A DNA stretch of 64,000 bases, taken from contig RDXN01000053.1 of the NCBI GenBank assembly GCA_004292855.1, forward strand, positions 30,472 to 94,471, in the 5' to 3' direction. The notes under the pieces were generated by a model. That model saw nothing but the letters and a program-made list of their open reading frames with translations, had not been told where the DNA came from and made no database searches. Every line of letters starts with the position of its first letter. The stretch's first letter is position 1. The position numbers and the translations under genes were made by a program. This stretch comes from Cytophagales bacterium. Its GTDB lineage: Bacteria; Bacteroidota; Bacteroidia; Cytophagales; Spirosomataceae. This document shows, one piece after another, positions 16,217 through 26,300 of the stretch.

Positions 16217-16252
16217 AAAAACGGCTCGGTCTTTCTAGACCGAGCCGTTTTT
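16217..16252. terminator. Bidirectional Rho-independent terminator
   Basis: Stem ACGGCTCGGTC (16221-16231) and GACCGAGCCGT (16238-16248) with loop TTTCTA, flanked by AAAA and TTTT. It lies between the convergent prolyl oligopeptidase and outer-membrane protein genes and can serve both. Confidence 0.92.
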
Positions 16253-16270
16253 ATTGGGGGTAAAAGAGAC

Positions 16271-16777
16271 TTAGAACTTGAATGACAAACCAACTTGTAA
16301 TGGAGCAACACCAAAACCCGCTTCGGCAAACGCGCCTAAAGCAGGCTTGAAGAAATAGCGAGCACCTACGTGACCTCCAAAATCAACCCCACCATACGAG
16401 CTACGGAGTCCAACATAGGACTCTTTCCAAGTCCAGCCGCCATAGATCAGACCCACACCAGCGTACAAATCAAGTTTATCCTCCGAAATTTTTAATATTT
16501 CATTGAAGTGATAAGATCCACGAGCACCTAAACGATATGCACTGGCAAACTCGTAACCCCGGTAGGCACCGACGACGCCAACTGTGATATTTTTTGCTAC
16601 ACCAACTTCAAAGGAGCCACCAATGCCAATTCCTCCCGAGTAACCATAGTAACCACCACCTAAGCCTATTCCGGCATTTAGAAATTTGTCGCCTTTATCG
16701 ACAGCCAATTGAGCGAACGCCGTGTTGCCAGCCATCAGTGCAAGAGCCAGCGCGAAAACAAGTTGAAGTTTTTTCAT
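16271..16777 (-). CDS. Small outer-membrane beta-barrel protein
   Basis: 168 residues with a clear signal peptide (MKKLQLVFALALALMAGNTAFAQ). Alternating aromatic and glycine-rich strands follow, such as LNAGIGLGGGYYGYSGGIGIG, VGVVGAYRGYEFAS and LDLYAGVGLIYGGWTW. The chain ends in Phe (GLSFKF), the usual C-terminal signature for barrel insertion by BamA. It resembles the eight-stranded OmpA/OmpW-type or porin-family proteins of Bacteroidota. No ligand or pore function can be inferred. Transcribed alone, convergent with the prolyl oligopeptidase gene. Confidence 0.8.
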   Translation of the reverse strand: MKKLQLVFALALALMAGNTAFAQLAVDKGDKFLNAGIGLGGGYYGYSGGIGIGGSFEVGVAKNITVGVVGAYRGYEFASAYRLGARGSYHFNEILKISEDKLDLYAGVGLIYGGWTWKESYVGLRSSYGGVDFGGHVGARYFFKPALGAFAEAGFGVAPLQVGLSFKF

Positions 16778-17134
16778 GGGAAAACTGATTAATTAAGATG
16801 CGATGAACGCGTTAAACATTGAGCAAAGTAATGGGTGTTTGCAGCCGACGACCAAAGAAATGTCATATCACTTATCAAGCGGTACACCACTGCACGAGTA
16901 TTGCCATTTCAGACTACTAACTAATATCAATTGTTTATTATTTATTTACTCTTTGAGGCAATGGCCTATCCTTACAATTATGTCTATAGGTCTGCAATTT
17001 TTTAGCGGCTGACTACTACTCATAGTGACTAACCTCTTTTTTGGTACGTTTTGTTTATAATTAAAGTATGGGGGCATCTTGGGTTTAATGATTATCACAT
17101 GTACCTTTCAGGCCAAACAAACACATCTTTTTCA
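16778..17134. other. Gene-free divergent spacer, AT-rich
   Basis: About 357 bp between the outer-membrane protein start (minus) and the lipoprotein start (plus). It is AT-rich, with short homopolymer runs, and should hold both promoters, but no element fits the TAnnTTTG consensus with good spacing. A 69-codon open frame at 16803-17012 has no protein-like composition and is not called. Confidence 0.5.
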
Positions 17135-17758
17135 ATGCAAAAAACTATACTTTATCTCCTGTTATTGCTAGTTTCAGCAGCTTCCTTCCCAGCTTGCCAT
17201 CGTCAGTTAGCCCGGGTTCAGCCTACACCACAGGTTAGTTACCAAACGGTTGCTGTACCTGGTGAAACCACACCCACTGAGTCTTTTTACGTGAATACCC
17301 GTGAGCAAACAAGGGTCGTCTCGGCACCTAATCCGTTAAATGAGTCCGCTGTATCTGTACTTGGCAATGATGCTGTAGCATCAACAAAATCGGGTGTACT
17401 TTCGCATCCTAAACTGGCAAAAAGGATGGTAGCTATTCGACACTTGTTGGATAAACACCAAGCAGTTTCCAGGAAACCTCTTTCGGTCGAACGCAAAAAA
17501 TACCTTAAACGAGTCGCTGAAAATACAAAAGGCACGTTGGGGTTATTAGGGTTAATTTTTAGCGGTGCGGGTCTTCTATTGATTTTATTAGGTGGCGGAC
17601 TCGGACTTTTATTTACAATAGCCGGCTTTGTTTTGAGTATTCTTGGGTTAAAGGGCCCACGTCGAGGTATGGCAATAGCCGGCCTGATCATAAGCGGGAT
17701 AACGTTATTGTTGTTTCTTCTGGTTATAGCTCTTATAGCTTCTCTTGGCTTTTTCTAA
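17135..17758 (+). CDS. Lipoprotein with a C-terminal DUF4190-like two-helix domain
   Basis: 207 residues from the ATG at 17135, chosen because it gives a compact lipoprotein signal (MQKTILYLLLLLVSAASF then PAC, Cys at about 22). An earlier ATG at 17051 would put 28 unlikely residues in front. A Pro/Thr-rich linker and a basic segment (RKPLSVERKKYLKRVAENT) follow. Then two hydrophobic stretches (GLLGLIFSGAGLLLILLGGG and GMAIAGLIISGITLLLFLLV) are joined by SILGLKGPRRG, the pattern of DUF4190 small membrane domains. Function unknown. The mix of a lipobox and membrane helices suggests inner-membrane anchoring. A terminator follows at 17766-17806. Confidence 0.7.
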   Translation: MQKTILYLLLLLVSAASFPACHRQLARVQPTPQVSYQTVAVPGETTPTESFYVNTREQTRVVSAPNPLNESAVSVLGNDAVASTKSGVLSHPKLAKRMVAIRHLLDKHQAVSRKPLSVERKKYLKRVAENTKGTLGLLGLIFSGAGLLLILLGGGLGLLFTIAGFVLSILGLKGPRRGMAIAGLIISGITLLLFLLVIALIASLGFF

Positions 17759-17765
17759 GTGATTA

Positions 17766-17806
17766 ACGGTAACGGAACCTGCCCAACAAGCCAGTTCCGT
17801 TACCGT
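17766..17806. terminator. Hairpin terminator between convergent genes
   Basis: A perfect 13-bp stem, ACGGTAACGGAAC (17766-17778) against GTTCCGTTACCGT (17794-17806), with a 15-nt loop. It lies between the convergent lipoprotein and msrA genes. No strong T-run, so the termination mechanism is inferred from position. Confidence 0.7.
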
Positions 17807-17836
17807 CAGATAATCTATACTTACAATACAATTGCA

Positions 17837-18556
17837 TTAGTGCGCTGTTCCTGCCTTCAGCTTATCCTTGAACACCTTCCTGAACTTATCGAGTTTGGGC
17901 GCAATCACAAACGCACAGTAGCCCTGATCGGGGTTTTGGACGAAATAATTCTGGTGGTACTCTTCGGCCACGTAAAAGGTAGTGGCCGGGCTAATTTCCG
18001 TAACGATGGCCTTGTCGTAAGCCCCCGACTTGTTCAGTTCGTCTTTTACTTGTTGCGCGAGTTGCTTTTGCTCGTCGTCGTGATAAAAAATCACGGAGCG
18101 GTATTGTGTCCCCACATCGGCTCCCTGCCGGTTCAGGCTCGTGGGGTCGTGGCTACGGAAAAACGCCTGGAGCAGCTCAGCATAGGTAACCTTGGCCGGA
18201 TCATAGGTTATCTCGACGCACTCAGCGTGGCCGGTGGTGCCTTCGCACACTTCTTTATACGTGGGGTTTGGTTTGGGGCCACCTTCATAGCCCGAGACTG
18301 CCGACTGCACACCGTCGAGGGCTTCAAACATGGCTTCGGTACACCAGAAGCAACCGGTGCCAAACGTGGCTTTGGCCATGCCTGCTGGCACAGCCGATGA
18401 GGAATTAGATGTCATACGTCGGGATTGTTTACTAGCTGTTGATTGGCTCTGAGCGGGCTGCACCAACAGCGCGATACCTAAAACGGATAAGAGAGCTGTA
18501 GTGAAGCGGGTGGTTGAGACCCGTAAGGTCGTAGCCCAGGAGTTTGTCGTAACCAT
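17837..18556 (-). CDS. msrA: Peptide-methionine (S)-S-oxide reductase, exported
   Basis: 239 residues. The catalytic motif GTGCFWC (about residues 66-72, nucleophilic Cys at 69) is followed by VQSAVSGYEGG, PTYKEVCEGTTGHAECVEITYDP and the C-terminal HQNYFVQNPDQGYCAFVI, all standard for MsrA. It reduces methionine-S-sulfoxide in damaged proteins. The N-terminus (RFTTALLSVLGIALLVQPAQSQ) is a signal peptide, so this is an exported form acting on envelope proteins. No msrB is fused or adjacent. Divergent from the first PPK2 gene, with a 77-bp gap. Confidence 0.95.
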   Translation of the reverse strand: MVTTNSWATTLRVSTTRFTTALLSVLGIALLVQPAQSQSTASKQSRRMTSNSSSAVPAGMAKATFGTGCFWCTEAMFEALDGVQSAVSGYEGGPKPNPTYKEVCEGTTGHAECVEITYDPAKVTYAELLQAFFRSHDPTSLNRQGADVGTQYRSVIFYHDDEQKQLAQQVKDELNKSGAYDKAIVTEISPATTFYVAEEYHQNYFVQNPDQGYCAFVIAPKLDKFRKVFKDKLKAGTAH

Positions 18557-18633
18557 AGTGGTTCGATACGAGTTTGATAGTAATCTTGTCTAAACCTAAA
18601 CAGTTCTTTCTGGCGATAAGTTTGCCCCAATTT

Positions 18634-19515
18634 ATGAAGTCATTCAAACCCGAATCGATCCGTTTCGACGGAAACACGACGTTCAAAATAAAGGACGCCC
18701 ATACAAAGATCGACGATCTCTACACCGATGATATTGATTACGAAACGCAGCTTCGCCAACAGGCTGCGGCCATCGACAAACTCCAAACGGCCCTTTACGC
18801 CCACAACCGCTACGGAATACTGACGGTGTTTCAGGCGATGGACGCAGCCGGTAAAGATGGCACCATTCAGCATGTATTCACCGGTACGAACCCGCTCGGC
18901 CTGCGGATTCATTCGTTCAAAAAACCCACCGAGCAGGAACTCGAACACGACTGGCTCTGGCGGTCGTGGCGCGACCTGCCCGAACGGGGCATGATTGGCA
19001 TTTTTAACCGCTCTTATTACGAAGAGGTGCTGGTGGTAAAGGTTCATCCCGAAATTCTGCTAACTAGTCAGCGGCTCCCCACCGACCGTACTGACCAACT
19101 CGACAAAGTTTGGAAAGACCGCTACGAGGCCATCCGCGATTTTGAGAAGCACCTATATCGCAATGGATTCCCGGTTATCAAGTTTTTCCTGCACGTCTCG
19201 AAAGAGGAACAGGCCGAACGGCTCATCAAGCGCATCGAAGACCCCAGCAAGCACTGGAAATTCGATGAGCAGGACGTGAAGGAACGCGAATTCTGGGACG
19301 AATACCAATCCGCGTTTGAAGAAGCTATCAACGAGACCGCCACCGACAACGCGCCCTGGTACGTGGTCCCCGCCGACGACAAAAAGAACATGCGCCTGAT
19401 GGTCGGGCGCATTCTGATTGAGGAGTTAGGGAAGTTGCCCATCGACGAACCGGAAGTTAATGAGGTGCGGGCGAAGGAGTTGCAGAAATTGATTAAATTG
19501 ATCCAAGAACAGTGA
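18634..19515 (+). CDS. Polyphosphate kinase 2 family protein (first copy)
   Basis: 293 residues from the ATG at 18634; an upstream in-frame ATG at 18574 adds 20 residues with no family match. The PPK2 core is seen as VFQAMDAAGKDGTIQHVFTG (Walker A around GKDG, about residues 68-73), NPLGLRIHSFKKP, then the lid and Walker B region RGMIGIFNRSYYEEVLVVKVHP, and FFLHVSKEEQAERL. PPK2 enzymes transfer phosphate between polyphosphate and nucleotides. Single-domain forms of this kind, as characterised in Bacteroidota, phosphorylate AMP and/or ADP from polyphosphate. The specificity of this copy cannot be told. A second, diverged copy follows 148 bp downstream, so this is a tandem paralogue pair. Confidence 0.92.
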   Translation: MKSFKPESIRFDGNTTFKIKDAHTKIDDLYTDDIDYETQLRQQAAAIDKLQTALYAHNRYGILTVFQAMDAAGKDGTIQHVFTGTNPLGLRIHSFKKPTEQELEHDWLWRSWRDLPERGMIGIFNRSYYEEVLVVKVHPEILLTSQRLPTDRTDQLDKVWKDRYEAIRDFEKHLYRNGFPVIKFFLHVSKEEQAERLIKRIEDPSKHWKFDEQDVKEREFWDEYQSAFEEAINETATDNAPWYVVPADDKKNMRLMVGRILIEELGKLPIDEPEVNEVRAKELQKLIKLIQEQ

Positions 19516-19524
19516 AGTAGTACC

Positions 19525-19640
19525 GGATACTATCCGGTATAGCCGTAAGGCTAATAGTAGACTAAATGGCCCTCAACAGGCCTAAATTGATTTACACTTA
19601 TTAGCCTTACGGCTGAATCGGATGCTACCGTAGCGACGGA
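19525..19640. repeat. Inverted-repeat element between the two PPK2 genes
   Basis: AGCCGTAAGGCTAATA (19541-19556) faces TATTAGCCTTACGGCT (19599-19614) as a perfect 16-bp inverted repeat. CCGGATA/ATCCGG and related GGATGCTACC sequence outside extend it imperfectly. It fills most of the PPK2-PPK2 spacer. Confidence 0.75.
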
Positions 19641-19663
19641 CCGCCGGTTCTACAATCAACGTT

Positions 19664-20539
19664 ATGAAAAAACTCAACACCAGTGCCTTCCGCTTCGACG
19701 GAACGAGGCCCTATTCTTCAAAAAACACCCCCACGCTGATTGACCCGTTCTATCGAGACGAAACCGACCGCGCTCATCAACTCGACGCCCTGAGCGACCG
19801 CATGGATCAGGCGCAAAACCAGATGCACGCCCACGAGAAATATGGGCTGGTGGTGTTGTTTCAGGCGATGGATGCGGGTGGCAAAGACAGTAGCATCCGA
19901 CATGTGTTTAAAGGCGTGAACCCCTCCCGGTTTCAGGTGGCTTCGTTTAAAAAGCCGGGTAAGGAGGATCTGGCCCACGATTTTATGTGGCGATTCTGGA
20001 AAAAACTGCCCGAACGCGGTTATATCGGCATTTTCAACCGGACCTACTACGAGGAAGTGCTGGCTCTGAAAGTGCATCCCGAACGGCTGGCCGAATCGAG
20101 CATACCGGAGGAGTTTATGGAGAACCTGAATAAGCTCTGGAAAGAACGCTACGCCGACATTACGAACATGGAGGATTACCTACATCGCAACGGCTTCCGG
20201 GTGGTGAAGTTTTACCTACACGTCTCGAAACAGGAACAGGGCCAGCGGCTCATTAATCGCCTGAAAGACAGTGAGAAACAATGGAAACTGAGCGACAGTG
20301 ATCTAGAAGAGCGCGAAGATTGGGACGCTTACATGCAGGCCTACGAAGATGCGATCAACGCAACAGCTACCAAAACCTGCCCCTGGTACGTGATTCCAAG
20401 CGACGACCGGGCCAATCAGCAGCTTATCATTGCGCACATTATGGCCGAGGTGCTCGAATCACTCCCCGTTGCCTTCCCCCAACGCGACGACAAAGAAGCC
20501 AAGCGGCTCATTAAGGCGATTGAGAAACAGGACCAATAA
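19664..20539 (+). CDS. Polyphosphate kinase 2 family protein (second copy)
   Basis: 291 residues, collinear with the first copy: VLFQAMDAGGKDSSIRHVFK (Walker A), RFQVASFKKPGKEDLAHDFM, RGYIGIFNRTYYEEVLALKV and FYLHVSKQEQGQRLINRL. The Walker A loop differs (GGKDSS here, AGKDGT in the first copy), as does the following substrate loop (GVNPSRF against GTNPLGL), so the two may differ in nucleotide preference; that is inference. Probably co-transcribed with the first copy through the inverted repeat between them. Confidence 0.92.
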   Translation: MKKLNTSAFRFDGTRPYSSKNTPTLIDPFYRDETDRAHQLDALSDRMDQAQNQMHAHEKYGLVVLFQAMDAGGKDSSIRHVFKGVNPSRFQVASFKKPGKEDLAHDFMWRFWKKLPERGYIGIFNRTYYEEVLALKVHPERLAESSIPEEFMENLNKLWKERYADITNMEDYLHRNGFRVVKFYLHVSKQEQGQRLINRLKDSEKQWKLSDSDLEEREDWDAYMQAYEDAINATATKTCPWYVIPSDDRANQQLIIAHIMAEVLESLPVAFPQRDDKEAKRLIKAIEKQDQ

Positions 20540-20608
20540 CCGGAATCAGAGTTACCCAAACGACTACAAAATGTCGCTTTTTTACAATCAGGCATACTGA
20601 GGCTCAGG

Positions 20609-20616
20609 TACTTTTG
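20609..20616 (+). promoter_or_regulatory. -7 promoter element of the frameshifted lipoprotein gene
   Basis: TACTTTTG fits TAnnTTTG and lies 36 bp before the ATG at 20653, the same distance and sequence as at the prolyl oligopeptidase gene. No convincing -33 box is seen. Confidence 0.42.
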
Positions 20617-20652
20617 TTCTGTCATCAATCACTGATAGAACTTCAAATTCCC

Positions 20653-21496
20653 ATGAAAAACCTCTGCCGTCCGCTTGTTTTTACTGTGCTTACCCTTCTG
20701 GGAGCAAGTTGTACTGACCACTCTATTGTTGACCCAATCAGGGCCAACTGCCGCCTGACAGAAATCAATGGTGCCTTTATCGACGGAGTGAAAACTACCT
20801 TCGAGTACGATGCCAATGGCCGCATCAGTCGCATGGTTCGTAGGTTCGACGATCAGTTTGGCATACTGATATCCGATCAGCACTTTACCTATAATGCCTC
20901 GGGCCAACTTGACAAGACAGTTGGCAACGAATTGGATGATGCTGGCACCATAATCCGATCCCTGAACGAAACCTACACTCGCACTAACGGACGCATCACC
21001 CGCTTCAACTGGGAATACAACGACGGCATGAAAGGCATGAACAACCTGACCTACAATGCAGCCGGGCAACTCATCGGCTTCACGTTTGAGTCTATCCCCG
21101 CCGACCCCGCTCGATGCCAAATGGACCTATACGTATGACACCAACGGGGTGTTAATCAATCGACTCGTCGGTTCGATGGACGGACAAGACAAGTTTTTTG
21201 AGGCCAAACTTACGTACAGCGGAGGGGTGATTCGGAAAACGGCCTTCTCGCTGATACCACAGGCGGGTCTTCCCATCGACCCAACTCTGTCGAGGCAATG
21301 GGAAGCTGTTTACCCTGGAAACGGGGCCGTACTGTCGTATTATGAAGCCGACGCCACCGGAACGCTCCAATTGTTTGCCCAGGGAACCATCAAAGACATG
21401 ACCGTCAACCAAAGCGGTATCATCACGGGCTGGAGCTACGGCAACGTAACGGGGGACCTTACGCCCGTGAGGTTTACAGTAATGGGCTGTCAGTAA
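20653..21496 (+). pseudogene. RHS/YD-like lipoprotein, interrupted by a frameshift near 21105
   Basis: The frame starting at 20653 gives a lipoprotein signal (PLVFTVLTLLGASC) and YD-type strands such as TTFEYDANGRISRMVRRFDD, FTYNASGQLDKTVG and LTYNAAGQLIGFTFES, then runs to a stop at 21138 after ADPARCQMDLYV. In the next frame the same pattern carries on at once (LDAKWTYTYDTNGVLINRL, then FTVMGCQ, stop at 21496). The switch lies around 21100-21112, in a C-rich stretch. Joined, the product would be about 280 residues: a DUF4595-like or YD-repeat surface lipoprotein. Either the gene is broken, the base count is wrong, or frameshifting occurs. Function unknown. The promoter-like element upstream appears intact. 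Confidence 0.75.
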
Positions 21497-21533
21497 TCTA
21501 CACGTACATAGTCGGATTAGATCAACCTTTCCT

Positions 21534-23216
21534 TTACTTCCCAAAATTCTGCGCCAAAAACACCGCGTCGGCTTTGGCCCAACCCTGCCGGGCGAGTTGA
21601 TTTTCGCGTTCGGCGGTGGCTATATCACCTTTGTGCGTGGCCAAACGGGCGAGGGCGTGGTGTGTGCCGGGATAATTGGGGTCGTGTTTGGCCAGGAGTT
21701 TGGTTGACTCTTCAGCAAATTCAGGCAGGTTCAGTTGCCAGGCCACCTGCACAATGGCCTCTAGTTGAAACAGAGCCTCGGCCCACGGGTCGGGGCCAAA
21801 TTGTTTGTGGGCCGACTGCTGGAATTTACGAATGTCGGCCAGTCCTTTTTCGCGTTCAGAAGGGTCGGAAAGAGCGATTAGGGCGGCTAGGAATTTGGGG
21901 TGCGGTTCGAGCCACGACGAGAGTCTGCCGCTATTTTTTCCCTTTTTGGCTTCTTTCAGCTCAGCCAGCGATGCTTTTAACGACTGACGGGCCAGATCAA
22001 GCTGGCCCTTTTTCAACTGAATCATACCCAGCAACGAATGCCCAATAGAGCGTTCGCCGGGGGTTTTGGCGGTTGTCAGTCCTGTTATCATGGGCATGGC
22101 CTCGGCATCGCGGTTCTGGTTGATAAGCAGGGCCGGGTAACCCATTTTATTGTAAAACGTTTGCTCCGGGCTGATAGGTCGCTCAGTCATGTACCGCTCT
22201 TTTACTAACTCTTCGGCTTCGCCAATGCGCCCCTGATATTGGTAACACAGAGCCAGCAACGAGATGTTGTGAATGTGATGCCAATCGTACATTGGCTCGT
22301 AGCGATCTGACTTATACAGATTTCGCTCAATACTATCAGTCTGTTTCATCTGAGCGATGGCCTCGTCCGAATTGCCCGTTTTCATCAGGTCGTGGGCGTA
22401 CATGTGCAGGGCGTGGGCCAGATTCGAAGCCATACTCGCGTAAGCCTTGCCATGTTCGAGAGCTTTTTGATACTTGGCCTGCCCCTCGTAGGCGTGAATC
22501 AGAAAGTGATGCGCCGATGGGTGATTGGGGAACTTCCGTAACACCTTTTCATAGATAGCGATACCCGCCCACGACGACCCCTGCCCTCGCCCCGATGCCT
22601 GCCCTTCGTAGGCATTGCCAGCCATAAGCCATAGTTCAGCATCCTCCGGGAATCGTTTTAGCTGCTGTTTTATAGCCGCACGATATGCCTTCAGCAATGT
22701 TTTATTCTGGAGTGAATCAACCGCTTTCAATTGCACAAACCGCAACTGAATATGGGCCTGTTCGCGCTCTGAGGCATAGCGAACCAGTTTCTGGGCCGTT
22801 TCGGCAGCTTCGTAGGCGGCCTTGCTGTCGTCTAATTGCGTAAAAACCCGGCTCAGGCCAACGTAGGCCATCACCATTGTCGAGTCATGCCGCAAGGCTT
22901 CGTGAAACGAACGGGCAGCCTCAACCAACGCGTAGCCGTGCAGATAGCCTATGCCCTGCTCAAAATAGGCCTGCGCTTTTTCGTTTTTGGTGGAGGTTGG
23001 CGCGGGGAACTGCCCCACGTTGGCTCGCAGTGCGACCGATTGCCTAAGCAACGTACTGGGCACCCCACCCACGTGCGTCAGACCACAAACCGGAATTTGA
23101 ACAGCCCGCAATTCGTCGTGTGTGTCGGAGTCTGACTGCGACCGTTTCAGAACGTTTCCCGTTAGCGAAGCCAGCAACAGAACGGGTAGAGAGAGTTGTA
23201 AGAAGACGAGTTTCAT
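21534..23216 (-). CDS. Exported TPR-repeat protein
   Basis: 560 residues from the ATG at 23216, which opens a signal peptide (MKLVFLQLSLPVLLLASLTG). An upstream ATG at 23294 would add 26 residues before it. TPR motifs occur throughout: AQAYFEQGIGYLHGYALVEA then ARSFHEALRHDSTMVMAYVG, NHPSAHHFLIHAYEGQAKYQ then KALEHGKAYASMASNLAHAL, SIGHSLLGMIQLKKGQLDLA, and a last one at PNYPGTHHALARLATHKGDI. TPR arrays bind partner proteins. No enzymatic domain is seen. Divergent from the alpha-amylase gene, but no direct link is evident. Confidence 0.85.
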   Translation of the reverse strand: MKLVFLQLSLPVLLLASLTGNVLKRSQSDSDTHDELRAVQIPVCGLTHVGGVPSTLLRQSVALRANVGQFPAPTSTKNEKAQAYFEQGIGYLHGYALVEAARSFHEALRHDSTMVMAYVGLSRVFTQLDDSKAAYEAAETAQKLVRYASEREQAHIQLRFVQLKAVDSLQNKTLLKAYRAAIKQQLKRFPEDAELWLMAGNAYEGQASGRGQGSSWAGIAIYEKVLRKFPNHPSAHHFLIHAYEGQAKYQKALEHGKAYASMASNLAHALHMYAHDLMKTGNSDEAIAQMKQTDSIERNLYKSDRYEPMYDWHHIHNISLLALCYQYQGRIGEAEELVKERYMTERPISPEQTFYNKMGYPALLINQNRDAEAMPMITGLTTAKTPGERSIGHSLLGMIQLKKGQLDLARQSLKASLAELKEAKKGKNSGRLSSWLEPHPKFLAALIALSDPSEREKGLADIRKFQQSAHKQFGPDPWAEALFQLEAIVQVAWQLNLPEFAEESTKLLAKHDPNYPGTHHALARLATHKGDIATAERENQLARQGWAKADAVFLAQNFGK

Positions 23217-23332
23217 TGGTCTCTGAATTGGATGCCGGTAGAAAGTTAGCAGGTTAATGGGACGAGACAAAATTATTCTGTCACGTGTGTCCAATTCACT
23301 TCAAAATGCTAGTAGACAGTCCGTTTGATAAT

Positions 23333-23340
23333 TATATTTG
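23333..23340 (+). promoter_or_regulatory. -7 promoter element of the alpha-amylase gene
   Basis: TATATTTG matches TAnnTTTG and lies 50 bp before the ATG at 23391. The -33 box is unclear: the only TTTG nearby is just five bases upstream. Confidence 0.38.
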
Positions 23341-23390
23341 CCGTTTAGTAAAACGCTTTCACCCTACACAAACCACAACTAGAGTCATTT

Positions 23391-26300
23391 ATGCAAAAAC
23401 GTTTACTATCCATCTGTTTCTTACTTTTCTGCATTAGCCAATCCTTTGGCCAGACCAACCCACAAGTGATGATGCAGGGTTGGTATTGGGATTACCCGAA
23501 GACTGGTCAGGGGGCTTACAACTGGTCGGACACGCTTCGGCTTAAGGCCGCATCGCTGGGTCAGGCGGGATTTACGCACGTCTGGTATCCGCCCTTCGCG
23601 GGCAACGGTAACAAAAGTGGTGGCTACGATCCCCGCGATTTGTTTGTTGGGCCATCGCAAACGTCGTTGGGGACGCTGGCCGAGATGACCACAATGGTCA
23701 ATTCGTTTACGGCCAATGGCATTACACCCGTGGCCGACATGGTGTATAACCACCGCGATGCCGGTCGACCGGAGAACAACCCGGCAGTGAAAGAGTATAT
23801 GCTCAACTTTGCGGGGGCCAACAACGGTAGCTGTCAGTTCGGGGACAACAACACAACGCAGACAACTACCTACAAGCAACCGTTCCCCTCTGATCGGGTA
23901 CGCATGGTCATTCCGGTTGGGGGTTCAACCGGGCTTGGAGCCGGGAACTACTACATCAATATCAACTCACGATCAAGTGGTTACGTTGGCAAACGGTATC
24001 TGCTTTATATCACTACAAATCGGGCAGGTGGAGGACAAGCCTGGGATTTTGCCAATGGTTGCTCAACCAAACCTACGGCCACGTCGATCAACGCTCCCAA
24101 CGGCACCTACGCGGCTAGCCTGAAGCAGGGGTATTGGGTCGAGATGAACAACAATCAAACGGAGTTCAACCTGAACCTTCAAAACACTGATTTTCACGCG
24201 GCTGGCGACAGTATTTTCATTCAGGCCGTGAATTTATGTGGCGATTATACCGACCATCGTATTTGGAAAATTTGGTATGGGCCGGGCGGTTACGACATCG
24301 CCAATCAGGGTGCTCAGAATGGGGCAAACTACAAATTGTCATTCCAAACCTACAGCGACTTTTCGGGTATGCCGAGTGGTCGGGGTGGGCTGAACTGGAC
24401 GGCGTTCCGCCCCAACTGGAACGGTCAGAACGTGTCGAACATTGGCAGCTATCACAACGCAAGTCGGGGTGGCTATGGTTTTGGTGGAGCGAGCGGCACA
24501 TGCTTAGGGCCGCAATGGAGTCAGCAAAGTCTTGATTATTTCTACGATTACGATCACTCCCAATCGAGCGGACGCGATACACTTATGGCCTGGACTCGCT
24601 GGACCTACGACCGGCTTGCATCGAAGGGATTGCGGGTCGATGCCGTAAAACATTTCGATCCGCAGTTTATGGCCGATATGCTCAACAACCTTTACACCAC
24701 TGGTCGAACTCCCGATTTGGTTGTGGGTGAGTGGTACGGCGAAAACCGCAATGAACTAAAAGGCTGGATCGACAATGTCACGACCAATTTAAACGCCTTA
24801 AATCCGGCAGCGAGTAGTGCCATCAAACTTAAAATCTTTGATTTTTCGATGCGCCGAGCACTCAAAGACGCACTCGATAACGGAACCGACCCCCGAAACG
24901 CCTATTTCAACAGTTTGCGTTTTAATTCATCGGTCAATCTGCCCGGCTTCAACATCGTCACATTCCTGAATAATCACGATTTTCGGGGCAGCACAGTCGC
25001 CAACGGCGATGCGCTGGTGCATAACAATCCCGACCTCGGCTATGCCTGGCTGCTCACAAACAATCAGCTAGGTATTCCAACCGTGTTTTACCCCGACTAT
25101 TACGGCTACCCTGCTCGTAACACTACCTACGGTCCCGATCAGATTTCGTTTGATTATCATCCGATTGGCTTGTTGCCCCTCAAAACTAAAATCGACAACC
25201 TGATTAAAGTCCATAAGAAGTTCATTACCGGCTCAACGGGAATGGACTTGCTAAATAATTTTGGGGGAAGTACAGCGCAATCAGGCCTCAATGCGACTGT
25301 TTACCACGAGAGTAATCCGGGTAAAGTTTTGATTTACCAGCTCCGTCCGGGTGGCACGTTAGGCACCAAGGAGGTGATTGTGGCCATAAACTTCGACAGC
25401 CAAAAACTTCGAGTCGATCATCTCACCAAACTCCCTCTTCCTAACGGCATTGCAGTGGGAACTCGTTTTGGTGATGTTTTAGGGCGTTCCAACTTCCCAT
25501 TCGCAGTAGTCGACAATGATAGTCGAATTTATATGGAGTTGCCCCCTAAGAGCTACTCCGTTTGGGTACAGGACTACGTTCCTCTATCGGTCACGTTGGC
25601 AAGCACCACAGCCTGCACAGGGCAGTCGAACACACTAACAGCTTCAATTACAGGCGGTACTGGCCCATTCACGTACTCGTTTTCGGCGGGAGCAACGGCC
25701 ATTCCGGGCAGCACCAGCCTGGCGTCGGTAACGGCAGCCGGACCCTATTCGGTGACGGTGACGGACGATTTTGGGGTCAGTGTTACGGCCATCGTAAACA
25801 GCACCTTCAACGCGTTACCAACGGCCACCCTCCTACCCGCTTCAAGCACGATTACCTGTGCTGTACCAACCGTCTCGCTCACGGCCTCAACCGGCACCAG
25901 TTACACACTCAGCAACGGACAGACGAACACCACCGACGGTGTTTTTAGCCTGTCCGGGGCAGGGAGTTACTCGGTAGTGGTGAGCAACGCCAGCGGCTGT
26001 ACGGCTTCGGCAACGGCAACGGTCGCGAGCCAAACGGTTGCGCCAACAGTTAGCCTGATGTCTGCTGCAACAGGTATTTGTGGCGTAAGCGGCCAATCGA
26101 CAACGCTGTCGTTCTCCGTAACGGGGGGTACGCCATTGATGGGACAGCGGCAAGGACCAACCATTTTTGATCCCTTGATGGGTCCAATGCCAGGTGGGTC
26201 GGTTAGCTATAATTTTTACAACATCCAGTATAGTAACGGCACTCCAGCGGGTCAGGCTGATGCGGGCGTGAGCACGGCGTGGCCCGTTTCGCTAACTACG

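Noticed and set aside
16803..17012. 69-codon frame in the divergent spacer
   Set aside because: AT-rich, no recognisable domain or signal, and located where two promoters are needed.
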